Assembly: GCA_963070105.1 (NCBI GenBank)
Contig: OY718806.1
Coordinates: forward strand, 1,770,365-1,834,364
Direction of reading: 5' to 3'
DNA from: Litomosoides sigmodontis
Lineage: Eukaryota; Nematoda; Chromadorea; Rhabditida; Onchocercidae
DNA length: 64,000 nt
Shown: in pieces, positions 52,601 through 64,000 of the stretch
Position numbering within the stretch: position 1 is the first letter of the stretch
Layout of the letters: every line of letters starts with the position of its first letter
Program-made: the position numbers and the translations under genes
Notes under the pieces: generated by a model
Databases searched by the model: none
What the model was told of the DNA's origin: nothing
The model's input: only the letters and a program-made list of their open reading frames with translations

Positions 52601-55297
52601 CCATCCATAATTTTTCTTTTTTTCTCATGTTCATGTTATTGTTTTATTCTTTTATTTCTTTCCATTTTTGTTTTTCATTTTTTCATATTGTTATCCACAT
52701 TTTTTTTTCAACCAAAATAATTGAAATTGAAGCTGGTAAAGTTTGTTCGTTTTTTTTGAAAATTTGTGGAATTTTCTTTTTGAAGAAAGTTAATGAATTT
52801 AATGATGTAATGTAACGTACTATTTTTTCCACCATATTTTAGTTATTTCGCCGTTTAATCTTGCAAACGTATTATTCTTACTTTTAAAATTTAAAAACTA
52901 TCGGCAAATGTTAAGGTCCATTTCATTTATAGTAATTGCGGTATTTCCTGATCATTTCGTCCACCTGGAGCTATCGATTTTCAGTCGTTGACGTTTTATT
53001 TTCCACTGATTCCACCCACACAACTGTTTCAAATTATTTGGATAAAATGAGGATCAGTGGAAAAAACAGAAAACGATAGAGAGAGAGAGGGCGCGAAAAA
53101 AAAAAGCTAATCATTTATTGGAAAAAATAGCAAAGCAAATAATCGAAATCGGATATTAGAAATAAAATTATATGATAATTTGCTCCGAAATGAAATTCAA
53201 TTTTCGAAAAATCCATTAAATAAGATGTTTAAACATGCCGTAGAGAGGGATATTGATGCACGTACTTTTCCTCCATTTATCAAAACTTCCTTTGCATTTG
53301 CTTTTGGTTGTGTAGCGTAGAGTAGAGTTTGTCAAAATTCACACATTTATAAAAATATCTTTTTATTCCTACTTAATATTCGAGTTACTTGAAGTTGCCT
53401 TTTATCGTTGAGTGTATTTCACCGAATGTATATTTTCAACTACAAATTTATTTTTTTTTTAAAAAAATATATCTTTTTAACATAAATGCTTGGAAACAAT
53501 AAGAACAGTAGAAAAATTCATCCATTCCATTTGCTACACTTTTTCGTTGAGGTAGTATTGAATAATGTTAATTATTATAGCAAGTAATTTTTTTATTCAT
53601 TCCATCAAATTTTATGAAGAATTACTTGTTAAAATTCGTTCAAATTTCTTTTATTTAAAATTATGATTTGTAATTTCATTTATTAGAAATTTATTAGGTG
53701 TTATTTTTTGAATTGCTTTGTTTTAACTTTTAATTTAAATTTGTGATTTTATGTTACTTTCTAAACTAAATTTGTTGCATTTTTTTTCGAAAAAAGTTTA
53801 TTTTGCAATTTTTAATCATTTTGTAATGTCTAGTTGTTTGAGTTTTGCAAAGGAAAAAAATGGAAAAAAATAGGATGTAAACCATACCGCACAATTTTCA
53901 TATATAAATAATGTATTCGATGTCGGAATAGATAAATGAAGAAAAAAAGTGACACTGTAAACGGAATGATTAGAAAGTGTTTGTTTTGCAAACTGAGAAA
54001 ACAACAGAAATTTTCATTTCAACCATTGATTGCGAATAAAATTTCGTTCACTTCGTTCGTTTTTTTTCAATTTTGAAAATATTTCCACTAATGATGAAAA
54101 TTATTCTACGATAATTTTGTTGTTGTTGTTGTTGTTGTTACTTTTTTAATTGAATAAAGAAATTAAAATATTTTGGTAAATTTTATATGTGAGCATAAAC
54201 CATTCAGCTGATTAACTTTTTTCCTTTTATTTTTTAGTTAAAAAAAAATGATTTGCATTATTTGTCAGAATTATTGTAAATAAAAAATTCCTTCAATTTA
54301 TAAATTTTCCTATTTCCTTTTTTTTCGCACAATCCATTTTCAGTAGCATATGATAAGATTTTGGGCTGATAATGACTGAGTCATTGCTTTATTAGATTGT
54401 TAATTAACAATGCGTACAAATGCTACGAAAGTTACGCACGCTCCCCCATCATTCATTTCGATCTCATGTACCGCTAATTTCTCAATTAATTCCTTATTAA
54501 TTGGATAAAGCACAAAATAAAAGCAACAGAATATCATTAATCATTTTAGATGAATTTATTTTAGTTGGATGTATTGGAGAGTTTTATGCTAATTCACTAA
54601 TCTATTATTAACATAGAAAGGTTAATTTACATTTCATCCTAAAAATTATTTTCATAACATATTCAACTGAAATAAGTCATCGTTTCTATCTTCTTCGTTT
54701 TTCTGTTCCTTACTTCAAGAATGCTTTTAACAATTGATTAAAATTATTGTGTTTGTGTTATAAAATTATTAAATATCCTAAATAAATGAGCAGTGCTAAT
54801 TTTTCTCAAAAAAACGCTGCAAAATGATGGAAAGGAAATTGATTGTGGAAGGTAAGATATGAAAATGGCATAAAATGATCAGGCACTTTTTTTTTGTTTT
54901 TTGAAGTTCATGAAATAGAACTTTTTGGAGCTATAAAAAATTTTGAAAAAGAAAATATAATGATTAAGAAGGAAAAAAAGGAGGTAAATGGTGGGTGGAA
55001 ATGAAGAGTGCGGGGAGGTAAATATCTGTATTTTCTATTTACAACAATTTCCGATTATCGGTAATTAGACAAAATATGTATGTGCTACCTTTTCGGACTG
55101 CTTTTTTCAATGATTTCACTAACCATATTGACATTTTATTACTTAATTAACGATTTTTCAAAGTATGCACCTGTATCTCAACCAGTCTTTTGGCTGCTAC
55201 TTCAATTTTTCCTTTCTGCACTCTTAGTTGAATTCTTTTTACGGTTTTAGTCGTCTTGATTAGATTTCGTTAAAAGTATTAATATTAGTAATAATAT
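49607..55297. other. Long gene-free AT-rich region
   Basis: 5.7 kb with no supportable exon. Two short related segments (at about 50467-50535 and 50745-50810) share GCTGATAAAAATTATGG.AAGATG, suggesting a small degenerate repeat. A (TTG)6 run lies at about 54118-54138 and purine-rich tracts at about 53080 and 54960-55010. The 91-codon minus-strand frame at 51722-51994 has no supporting signal. Confidence 0.45.
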
Positions 55298-56023
<726 letters not shown>

Positions 56024-56779
56024 ATGTTATTGATTTTTGCAAAAAATCCATATATTGAAACATTTTGCATTTTCGATAATTTCAGCAATACTTTACTTCA
56101 TTGGTACTGAAATCAATTTTAGAATAGCGTAATTAGTACATATAATTTTCATTAACAATCTAATCCAAAAGTCATCAACGTGAAATACAAATGGTAAGAA
56201 ATGAATGCAAAAATTGTTATGTAATTGCTGTTGCTGACATTTACAGCAACCAGTTCTCAATTTAATGTTCCTTTGTTTGTAAGAATAACTTAAATTAGTT
56301 ATAAATATAGAAAATAAGCTATACGTCTATTATCTGCTTGTTATACAATTTAAAATTATTTGTTAAAAAAAACAAAAATTGAAATGTTACTGTGTAATCA
56401 TAACAGCGGAACTAATTCAAATTATTCGATAATTCCATTAGCTTCGCTAGGAAAGCAGTTATTGTTTTTCCAAAAATCAAAAAAGACATTGTATGATGCT
56501 AAAATTACTTTCACAACCAAACATACAAAATTTTGCAACCTTTTAATTTAATTTTTACTAATTGCATATTTTTTAAAGATAACATTATAATTTAAAATTT
56601 CATCAATATATCAGTCAATAGTTCACTTTTTTTTGCTCGTGCTAATTACCAATTAGGTCACTTTTTTTATTGCGTTACCAAATACTTTTAACGAATTCGA
56701 CTTGTAGCTGATCCATTGGTTAATTGCAATTATTATTGGGATAATTATTAGAATTTCAGTTTTACAAGTCTATTATTCT
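56024..56779. other. Spacer between AGT and TTG arrays
   Basis: AT-rich unique sequence. No gene or splice-supported exon was seen. Confidence 0.45.
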
Positions 56780-57074
<295 letters not shown>

Positions 57075-58000
57075 CGCACTTTTCGTTTTTCTTTTTTTGG
57101 AGGCTTAACAAGATGCTTATTGTTTTTGTCCATTTTTGTCGTTGCAGTATGAAGTAATTCAATATGGTATTGAATATTTCATATTGAATTATTTCACATC
57201 AACAACTTCAAATACCACTTATTATATTATTTTTACTTACGTAAACGTTAGGGGTTTTTTTATTGATCGCTGCTAATATATTATTATATATTTTCGCCAG
57301 CATCGGATTTTCATTTCACTTTGTTGTTAAAGATGCATTTTCGATTCGTTCAAACACATTACTTAACAAATTTCAAAGTAAACGATTGCTGTACTTTTAG
57401 GGAATTTTTCCATTCTTTGCTTTTTTTCGTCGTTTAACTTTCTTTTTAATCTTTATATTTCATTTTGCTTCACTTATTTACCCTTTCGTTAATCGTTTTC
57501 GCTTTTTAATTTGTTTCTTTGCTTATTATTATCGTAGATATCGCTTTTATTTAAATGTGTTAGTTGACACGTTTAGTTTTATCGAATTTATTTTAGTTCC
57601 GCAAAATGAAAGTTAATACAAATGACACTTTTCTATCTGTGAAAAAAATGCTACTTAATGAATCAATAAAATATTTGTGACATTTCACGCCTTCCGGTGA
57701 TTTTTAACTGAACTTTGTTTCCTTCGCTTTGTATTTCGCTATTTAATAACAATTTAAAAAAAAAAATTCCGCTCTTTTTTTTTCTTCCACTATGCTGATT
57801 TTATTTTATTGTTAGAATTTTAGAAAATTAAGTAATTCCAGACATTTTTTATAGTTTAAACAATTTGTGTTGAATTTCCACGCAAATCAACGTGAATTGA
57901 GCTTATGGCTAATGAAAATAGTTAATTGTTTGCTAAATTAAAAAAAATTCATTTCAGCGAAATTTCTAGAGTGAAGCATATCATTTTTTTCTTTTAGCAG
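57075..58000. other. Upstream region of the Kir channel gene
   Basis: AT-rich, with many TTT and homopolymer runs. The reading frame of the first recognised Kir exon is open back to the acceptor at 57999-58000, so a 5' UTR exon or extra coding exon could lie here; none is recognisable. Confidence 0.4.
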
Positions 58001-58011
58001 TTACCAATGTG

Positions 58012-61000
58012 ATGGAATGCGAGGATACATTAATGACCTCAGATAACCGCGAACGTTCATCACGATTTTTCAAAGCACCTCGAATTGGTTCACGTCGAAT
58101 ACGTAATAGATTAGTGCAAAAAGGTGGCATATGCAATATATCACTTGTTAATGTGCCCAAACAACGACGGAAATATTTCAGGTTTCCTCCTTATCACTTT
58201 TTTCCCTTCCATCTTTTAACCTATTTCGCCTCCTTTCATCAATGATACGCTCTGAGTTTATAGTAAAAAATAGTTCTTTTTTTTTTTTTTTAAAAAAAAA
58301 CCTCCCAGAAACGAATCAAAAAAAGCAGATTCAAGTAATGAAATAAAGTTGTTTAAATAAATTTATTTACTTTTTTGCACTTTAGCTTCAAATTAAGCAT
58401 ATCATTGTGATAAGATATTCTCCAAAACAATGATGGTATAGAATTTTATCCAAAAATTCATTGAATGAAATTTAGATTAATTGATAAAATAAGCATTACG
58501 TGAGTTTTCAAAATAAGCATTACGTGAGTTGCAGCAACGAATGAGAAGAAAATGAAATCAAATTGAAATAATTTAGCAATAAACGAAAATTGAGATGAAG
58601 TTTGCCTTTTTTTCGGAGGACAAAAAGGGTAGAGGGAGAGAGAGAGAGAATGAAAAATTCTCGCGTTTTTACACCAAAGTTTGTTAATTAATTAATTAAG
58701 TGAAATTGTTATTTTACAACTTTTTCAACCTTTTCATTTTTTATTGCCAATTAAATGAATTAATTAAAATTGAATTAAATTTTAGTGATATCTTTACGAC
58801 AGTAATTGAAATTAGATGGCGTTGGACACTGCTATTCTTTGCAACATCATTCATCGCTTCATGGACATTCTTCTTTTCTGTTTACTATTTCTTTATTATA
58901 ATACATGGTGATTTCGAACATATAAATGATCCAAATTGGATACCGTGTATTATGAATGCTAACAGTAAAACAAATATCTTTTTATTTTCATTTACAACAC
59001 AAACAACGATTGGTTACGGTTTTAGGTTATAAACAAGAAATTTTTCTTTTCTTCTTTTTTTTGTCTCTAAATTAATTTTATTCAATTAAATAAAAAAAAT
59101 TGTGAATGCATAGACGAAAAGAAAATAAGAAAATAAAACAATACTTAATTGAATGAAGAAAAAAATTTTCACTTCAAATTTAGCTATTAAATTCCTATTT
59201 TTCTTTCTCTTCATTCTTTTTTACATTCAAGTTTAATTTGTTGTAATAAGATTTTTCCCTTAAATGTTTTTTTTAATTGAAATTTTTTGCAAAATTTTAT
59301 TTTTCTTTAAAGATATCCAACAAGTGAGTGCCCGCTAATTATTTTAACTATGTGCCTTCAATTTATGATCGGTGTTATGTGCCATACATTGATGACTGGT
59401 GTAATATTTGCTAAATTAGCAAGGCCTATCAAACGAGCAGCAACTATTATATTCAGGTCACATTATTAACATAATTAATCTAATTTAACACTTTAAAAAT
59501 TAGTTAAAATTAAAACGTTAATTATGAAAAGTCGGTAGTTTTTTTTGTAAAATTCGAAGAAAATTTTGCAATATTAACAATAAAATATTGCATAAGCATA
59601 TGAAATTATTAATTTCAATTTTGAAATTTATTTCACTTTATTTCTCTAATAAGAGTGGGTGCACCAAAAATTTATTTGGTATTATTACTCCACAAAAAAA
59701 TGCTTTTCTCTATCAATGGAATACGCAACAACTGCCTTGCATCATTTGTTTATTTTATAGTGTTGGTCAAAAACTATTTCGAAATTTTATCACTTTGTTT
59801 TTTTTCACTACCATATTTTTCTTTTCTCCCTCCCTCTCTCTCTTTTCCCTGCCCTTTTTTGCGAATGAAAGAATGAAAGGAAAGATAAGAATGAAGAGAT
59901 GATATTTGATTGTAGATGGATCACTATTGATTTTTTCTTTTTAATTCATACAAAATCATAATTTAGAAAGTTATTCAATTAATTTTACACGCCTCTCATT
60001 AGCACTTTAATTTGAAATAAGTAACTATTTCAAATGGGTTAAACTATCACTTCTATTTGTAATTCTTGGAGTATTTGGAAATGATATTTGTGTGTTTGGT
60101 AAATTTTTCTTTCACACTTATCAGTACAGGAGTGCTCAATTTCATCATATTTTGCAATCAGTTAAATATTTTATCAAAGTTGACATAAGTTTTTTTTTTG
60201 AAAAAAATATGCCTTCATGGGAATTTGCTACAATTAAAAACTTCAAAATATCATGTATTGTCCACCAATTAAAGTTTTAGCATTTCATTTTTCATTGGCG
60301 ATGGAGGTTTTAAAATATCACTTATTAATGATTTTGAATACTACTGTCATTTACAATTTAAATATCATTTATTTTTAGCAAAAATGCAGTAATCTGTATG
60401 CGAGATGGTAAGTTGTGCTTGCTTTTTCGAGTTGGTGATATGCGAAAAAGTTCGCTAGCGGAAGCTCATGTTCGTTTACAGGTTCGCATCACGCAAAATT
60501 TCGCATGAAATTTTCATATAACTTGTAAGAGAATCAAAAACGAATAAAAAACAAAATTCAATGAAGAAATTTTAACAGATGCTTTTTGTTACAATAAAGA
60601 AAAAAATATTTTAAATGTATTCAGAATCGCCGTTAATCATATCTTTCTATCTATTAGAAATGTTTTCTGACATATCTTTTTAACGCCGAAACTAATGCGT
60701 TATCTTTTTCGCCTTTTTTTTTCTTGTTTTGTTTGCGTTAATTTATAATGAAAACGATACGTTAATTAGATTGAACTTGAACTGTTACTGTTAAGAGATT
60801 ACTAGAAATTGTTCCAAAATTTAAAAATATTTGTAAAAAAAAAAACAAAAAAGATAAATTGTGACTGATTATAATGAATATCGTTTGATAAATTTTACAA
60901 TAATTTAAATGTCTTATAAAATGCAATGAGCTTTTTAGATGATCAAGAAATGTATAACGTATGAGGGAGAGTTGTTACCCTTTCATCAATTTGATATGGA

Positions 61001-63206
61001 TGTTGGCTATGATACAGGCTTAGATCGTGTCTTTGTCATTTGGCCAATAACTGTTTGTCATGAGATTGACGAGAACAGTCCACTGTATGAGGTAAGCAAA
61101 GAATGCTTACGCACCGCTCGATTCGAAATTATTGCCATTCTCGAAGGTGTCGTGGAATCGGTTGGTTCAACAACGCAAGCACGAACATCTTACTTACCCA
61201 ATGAAATTTTATGGGGCAAACGGTAAGTTTAAAACACATTTTTATGCTGAAAGAAGAAAAGCAATGACAACTCATTTCTATGTGTTTAAAAAAGGTGAAA
61301 AAAAAAACGTGGATAAAAAAGGAAAACATTTCGTTCATTCATTTTTTACTCATTTCATTTTTTTTTCATTGAATTTTATTAATTTCTGCTTTGTCTTAAA
61401 ATTAAAAAAAAAAAAAGAAAAATAAACGACAATCACATGCCTCTTTATAGAAATATATTATAATAGGCTAATCAATGCTCATTTCTTCAATTTTTTTTAC
61501 AAAGTGAAAAAAAATTAAACAAAACATTTACTTTATTTGCAAATAAATATGTGTCCAGTAATGCTACCGCCGTAATTAGTAGAAAAGCGCCATTCTTCTG
61601 AAAGAATGGCTTATCCAAAAAATGAATGGACGGCCGGGCTACATACCGTCGACAGGCTCTCCAATGATCTAGCATTGAAAGATTGATTATTGGTCACTTA
61701 TGTGACACGCAGCCGCACACATAATCCCACACACACTCAGACAGAGCAAACATACCAAATCACACAGTCCGATCATCAACAACAAACAGACCATGCTGCG
61801 GTCACCACGCTTACCTGGTCACTTGACTGCATATTAATGCAATTGTGAACACCACAATGAGCAGATTATTGTTGCACTCAGCGAGCTTACCAATGCTGAT
61901 AGGCATCAGACAGCTAAACAAATTGTTTTTGCCGTTCGTGCAACAAAATACATTGAAGTGCAATAGCCAATGAGGATCTTTGATATTTTCGATAAATTAT
62001 TTGAGAATTAAAAATTTCATTTTTAATAAATTTATGAGTTTAAGAAAAAATATCTTTTTCACACATTTTTGTTTAAATTGTTTTAGAAAAAATTTCAACT
62101 GACACTTTATTTGTGTAAATCTTGCAAAAAATTTTTTTTTGAAATTTGAAAAATTAATACAATTTTTGTGTAAGATTATTCCCCATCACCGCCATTCCAT
62201 TTTTTACAAATATTCAAATTTCAATTAATTGTAATATGAAAATTTACAAGGTTGAAAAGTTTTGGACTTGGAAAAAATTTTTTTTGTGACTTTAGATTTT
62301 GCAGTTTTGAGAAGCTTGTGACATATCAACGTGATAATGGAGAATACAGGATTGATTTTGAAAAATTTCACAATGTTTACGATGTTGACACTCCACCATG
62401 TTCGGCAAAAGAACTTGATAAGATGCGAGTAAGTTTAATTTAGATATAAATGGATAAAGCTATTTCTAGGGACACATATATTGGAACATTAGAGCGATAA
62501 CAAAACAAGTCGAAAATAGTCATTTTTTTGTCTGAATTATAGCACGAAATCATTTTAGTAATGAAATTTTTTGTAAAATCTTAATTTAAAAATATATTTT
62601 CATCGGAATAATTCAGGGTCTCGGTTTAAAACCAGAAAATGCATATCAAATAGCACCTGACTTAAATGATAATTCGGCTGAAAGTTCACCTATTATTGCA
62701 ATTCATCCAAAAGGTTCCGATCCACGATTATCAGTTATATTGAGTAAAGGAGATAATGGTAGCTTGCATCATCCAGACAAAGTTGAACTAGATGATGAAG
62801 ACAATGATCGGACAATTCACGTATGCTTCTTGCAATTTTTTTTGCTTAAAAAGTATTTCGTAATTCTTAGGAAAATAATTACACTTCAGTGCTGTATGCA
62901 AATTAATAAGTGTTGTCGAGTAACTGTCACTTAATTTCTTATTTTTTTGACTTAAAAATTAAACTTGTTAATTTGAAAATTTTTGTTATATTTTTAAATA
63001 AATACGGATCGTGGAAAATATTAATTTTTTATCCAGTACAAATCATTTTGATGCTAACACTAAATAAACCGTACAAAATGAAAACAGTAAAATTTCAGGT
63101 CGATGTTGGCATCCAACACAAACGATCGTTGCTGATGCATACGCAAAGTCCGGACATTTTAGCACGTCATAAACAATCAATAAGACGAGGTCCTGACCTT
63201 TTTTAA
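58012..63206 (+). CDS. irk: Inward-rectifier potassium channel subunit (Kir/IRK family)
   Basis: Eight exons: 58012-58181, 58786-59025, 59313-59456, 60379-60481, 60939-61222, 62296-62428, 62617-62820 and 63099-63206. They join exactly to 461 residues. A basic cytoplasmic N-terminus is followed by [16 protein letters not shown] (slide helix into M1), the pore loop with filter TTIGYG (130-135), M2 (about 145-170) and the cytoplasmic immunoglobulin-like domain ([39 protein letters not shown]). C111 and C143 correspond in spacing to the conserved extracellular disulphide of Kir channels. The M2 rectification position (D172 in Kir2.1) is H161. The C-terminal 100 residues are family-specific and rich in Asp, Ser and His. 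Four such subunits form a K+ channel setting resting potential. ATG 58012 is preceded in frame by open sequence (TNV) back to the acceptor at 58000, so the true N-terminus may be longer. Confidence 0.95.
58487..58530. repeat. Short tandem duplication in Kir intron 1
   Basis: The 21-bp AAAATAAGCATTACGTGAGTT occurs twice, separated by TTC or overlapping it. Confidence 0.85.
61550..61960. other. GC-richer island inside Kir intron 5
   Basis: About 400 bp of clearly higher GC content in an otherwise AT-rich intron (61223-62295). It contains a 9-bp inverted repeat GCCATTCTT/AAGAATGGC at 61589-61610 and CA-rich sequence at 61710-61800. No coding frame was convincing on either strand. Confidence 0.55.
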
Positions 63207-64000
63207 AGAAATTATTTGCTTCCATTTTTTTTTTTTTAAATTTATTTACGTTTTGGCATACCGTTATCCTTTCATACATTCCTACATTATTCTTTTAGTA
63301 TTTTCACTGGAAATGTACAAGTAAGGATAAACTATTCCTTGCGTTTCATTCATACATTTTAGTGGTGTTAAAGTATTGTTTTATCGGAAGTATTAAAATC
63401 AATGAATACATAATTACGTGTTATCAACAAAGCACTAGACATTAAACGTGATATGAAAGTACTGGAATTAAATGATCAACTATTCATTCATTTGATAATT
63501 TCAGCTCAAAACTGATAACATAGTAACACTTTATAGGATTATCACTTAAAACTGCTCAAACATTCAAGTGTAAAGTATTTGAATGCTAACAAATACAATA
63601 GCAAAGAAAAAAAAATCCTCCAATATTTGCATTTTTTAAAACTTACTAAAAATATTCATTTATGCTCAAATTTTTTTTTTTATTGCTACGCAATTTGCAC
63701 TACTCAATTATCATATTACTATCTGATCAAAGTTTCCGAGAGCTGTATGTTATTGCTATTTTCATTGGCCACTGCTACGTCTAAATTTACAATAGCTAAA
63801 TGATCAAAATCAATGCGATCAACGATGAAATCATTTCTTAGTTATTACTCATTTGATGAGTAATATAGAGATATTTACTTATCGCTAACAGGTAAAGCAA
63901 AAAAAAAACGAAATGCTTTTGCTCTGCTTTCTTAAAGTTAGCATGAGCAATATTAATGCTTAAAATGTTTGTTGTAGGTGAAGTGGAAATGATTAAAATT
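63207..64000. other. 3' flank of the Kir gene
   Basis: AT-rich, presumably 3' UTR then intergenic DNA to the window end. No gene was seen. Confidence 0.45.

Overview
The window looks like nuclear DNA of a nematode. It is AT-rich. Its genes are broken into many small exons with mostly short introns and nematode-type TTTCAG or TTTTAG acceptors. The recognisable proteins include a nematode Clc-like four-helix protein, a SLI-1/Cbl protein, a FAT-3/FAT-4-type desaturase fused to cytochrome b5, a class II PI 3-kinase and a Kir channel. A spirurid or filarial worm would fit the composition, but that is a guess. No bacterial, viral or organellar genes were seen.

Layout. 1-1.9 kb: 5' half of a front-end fatty acid desaturase gene (minus strand), cut by the window edge, with an (ATT)n array in its last visible intron. 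1.9-13.9 kb: no gene; large simple repeats, including a 2,059-bp uninterrupted (AAT)n array. 14.0-16.8 kb: Clc-like membrane protein (plus). 18.7-21.9 kb: sli-1/Cbl E3 ubiquitin ligase (minus, 11 exons, all splice phases consistent). 24.0-35.7 kb: class II phosphoinositide 3-kinase (plus, about 35 exons). 37.2-49.6 kb: a family of three small five-exon genes (minus) encoding an unrecognised, probably nuclear protein of about 226 residues. Copies two and three are identical over 3,377 bp. 49.6-57.9 kb: no gene; an (AGT)n array of about 725 bp and a (TTG)n array of about 295 bp. 58.0-63.2 kb: inward-rectifier potassium channel (plus, 8 exons, 461 residues).

The recognised genes do not form one pathway. 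The sli-1 gene and the PI3K gene start divergently, 2.2 kb apart; each family is linked to receptor signalling and endocytosis in animals, but adjacency alone does not show co-regulation.

The most unusual part is 35-50 kb. An older segmental duplication copied the 3' end of the PI3K locus plus the neighbouring unknown gene, leaving decayed PI3K exon fossils. A much more recent event then copied a 3,734-bp unit, with repeat ends permuted as if it passed through a tandem array or a circle. The younger gene copies lack the original first exon but have a phase-compatible replacement first exon, and they carry a perfect 23-bp-arm hairpin in an intron that the older copy lacks. An assembly artefact has to be excluded first.
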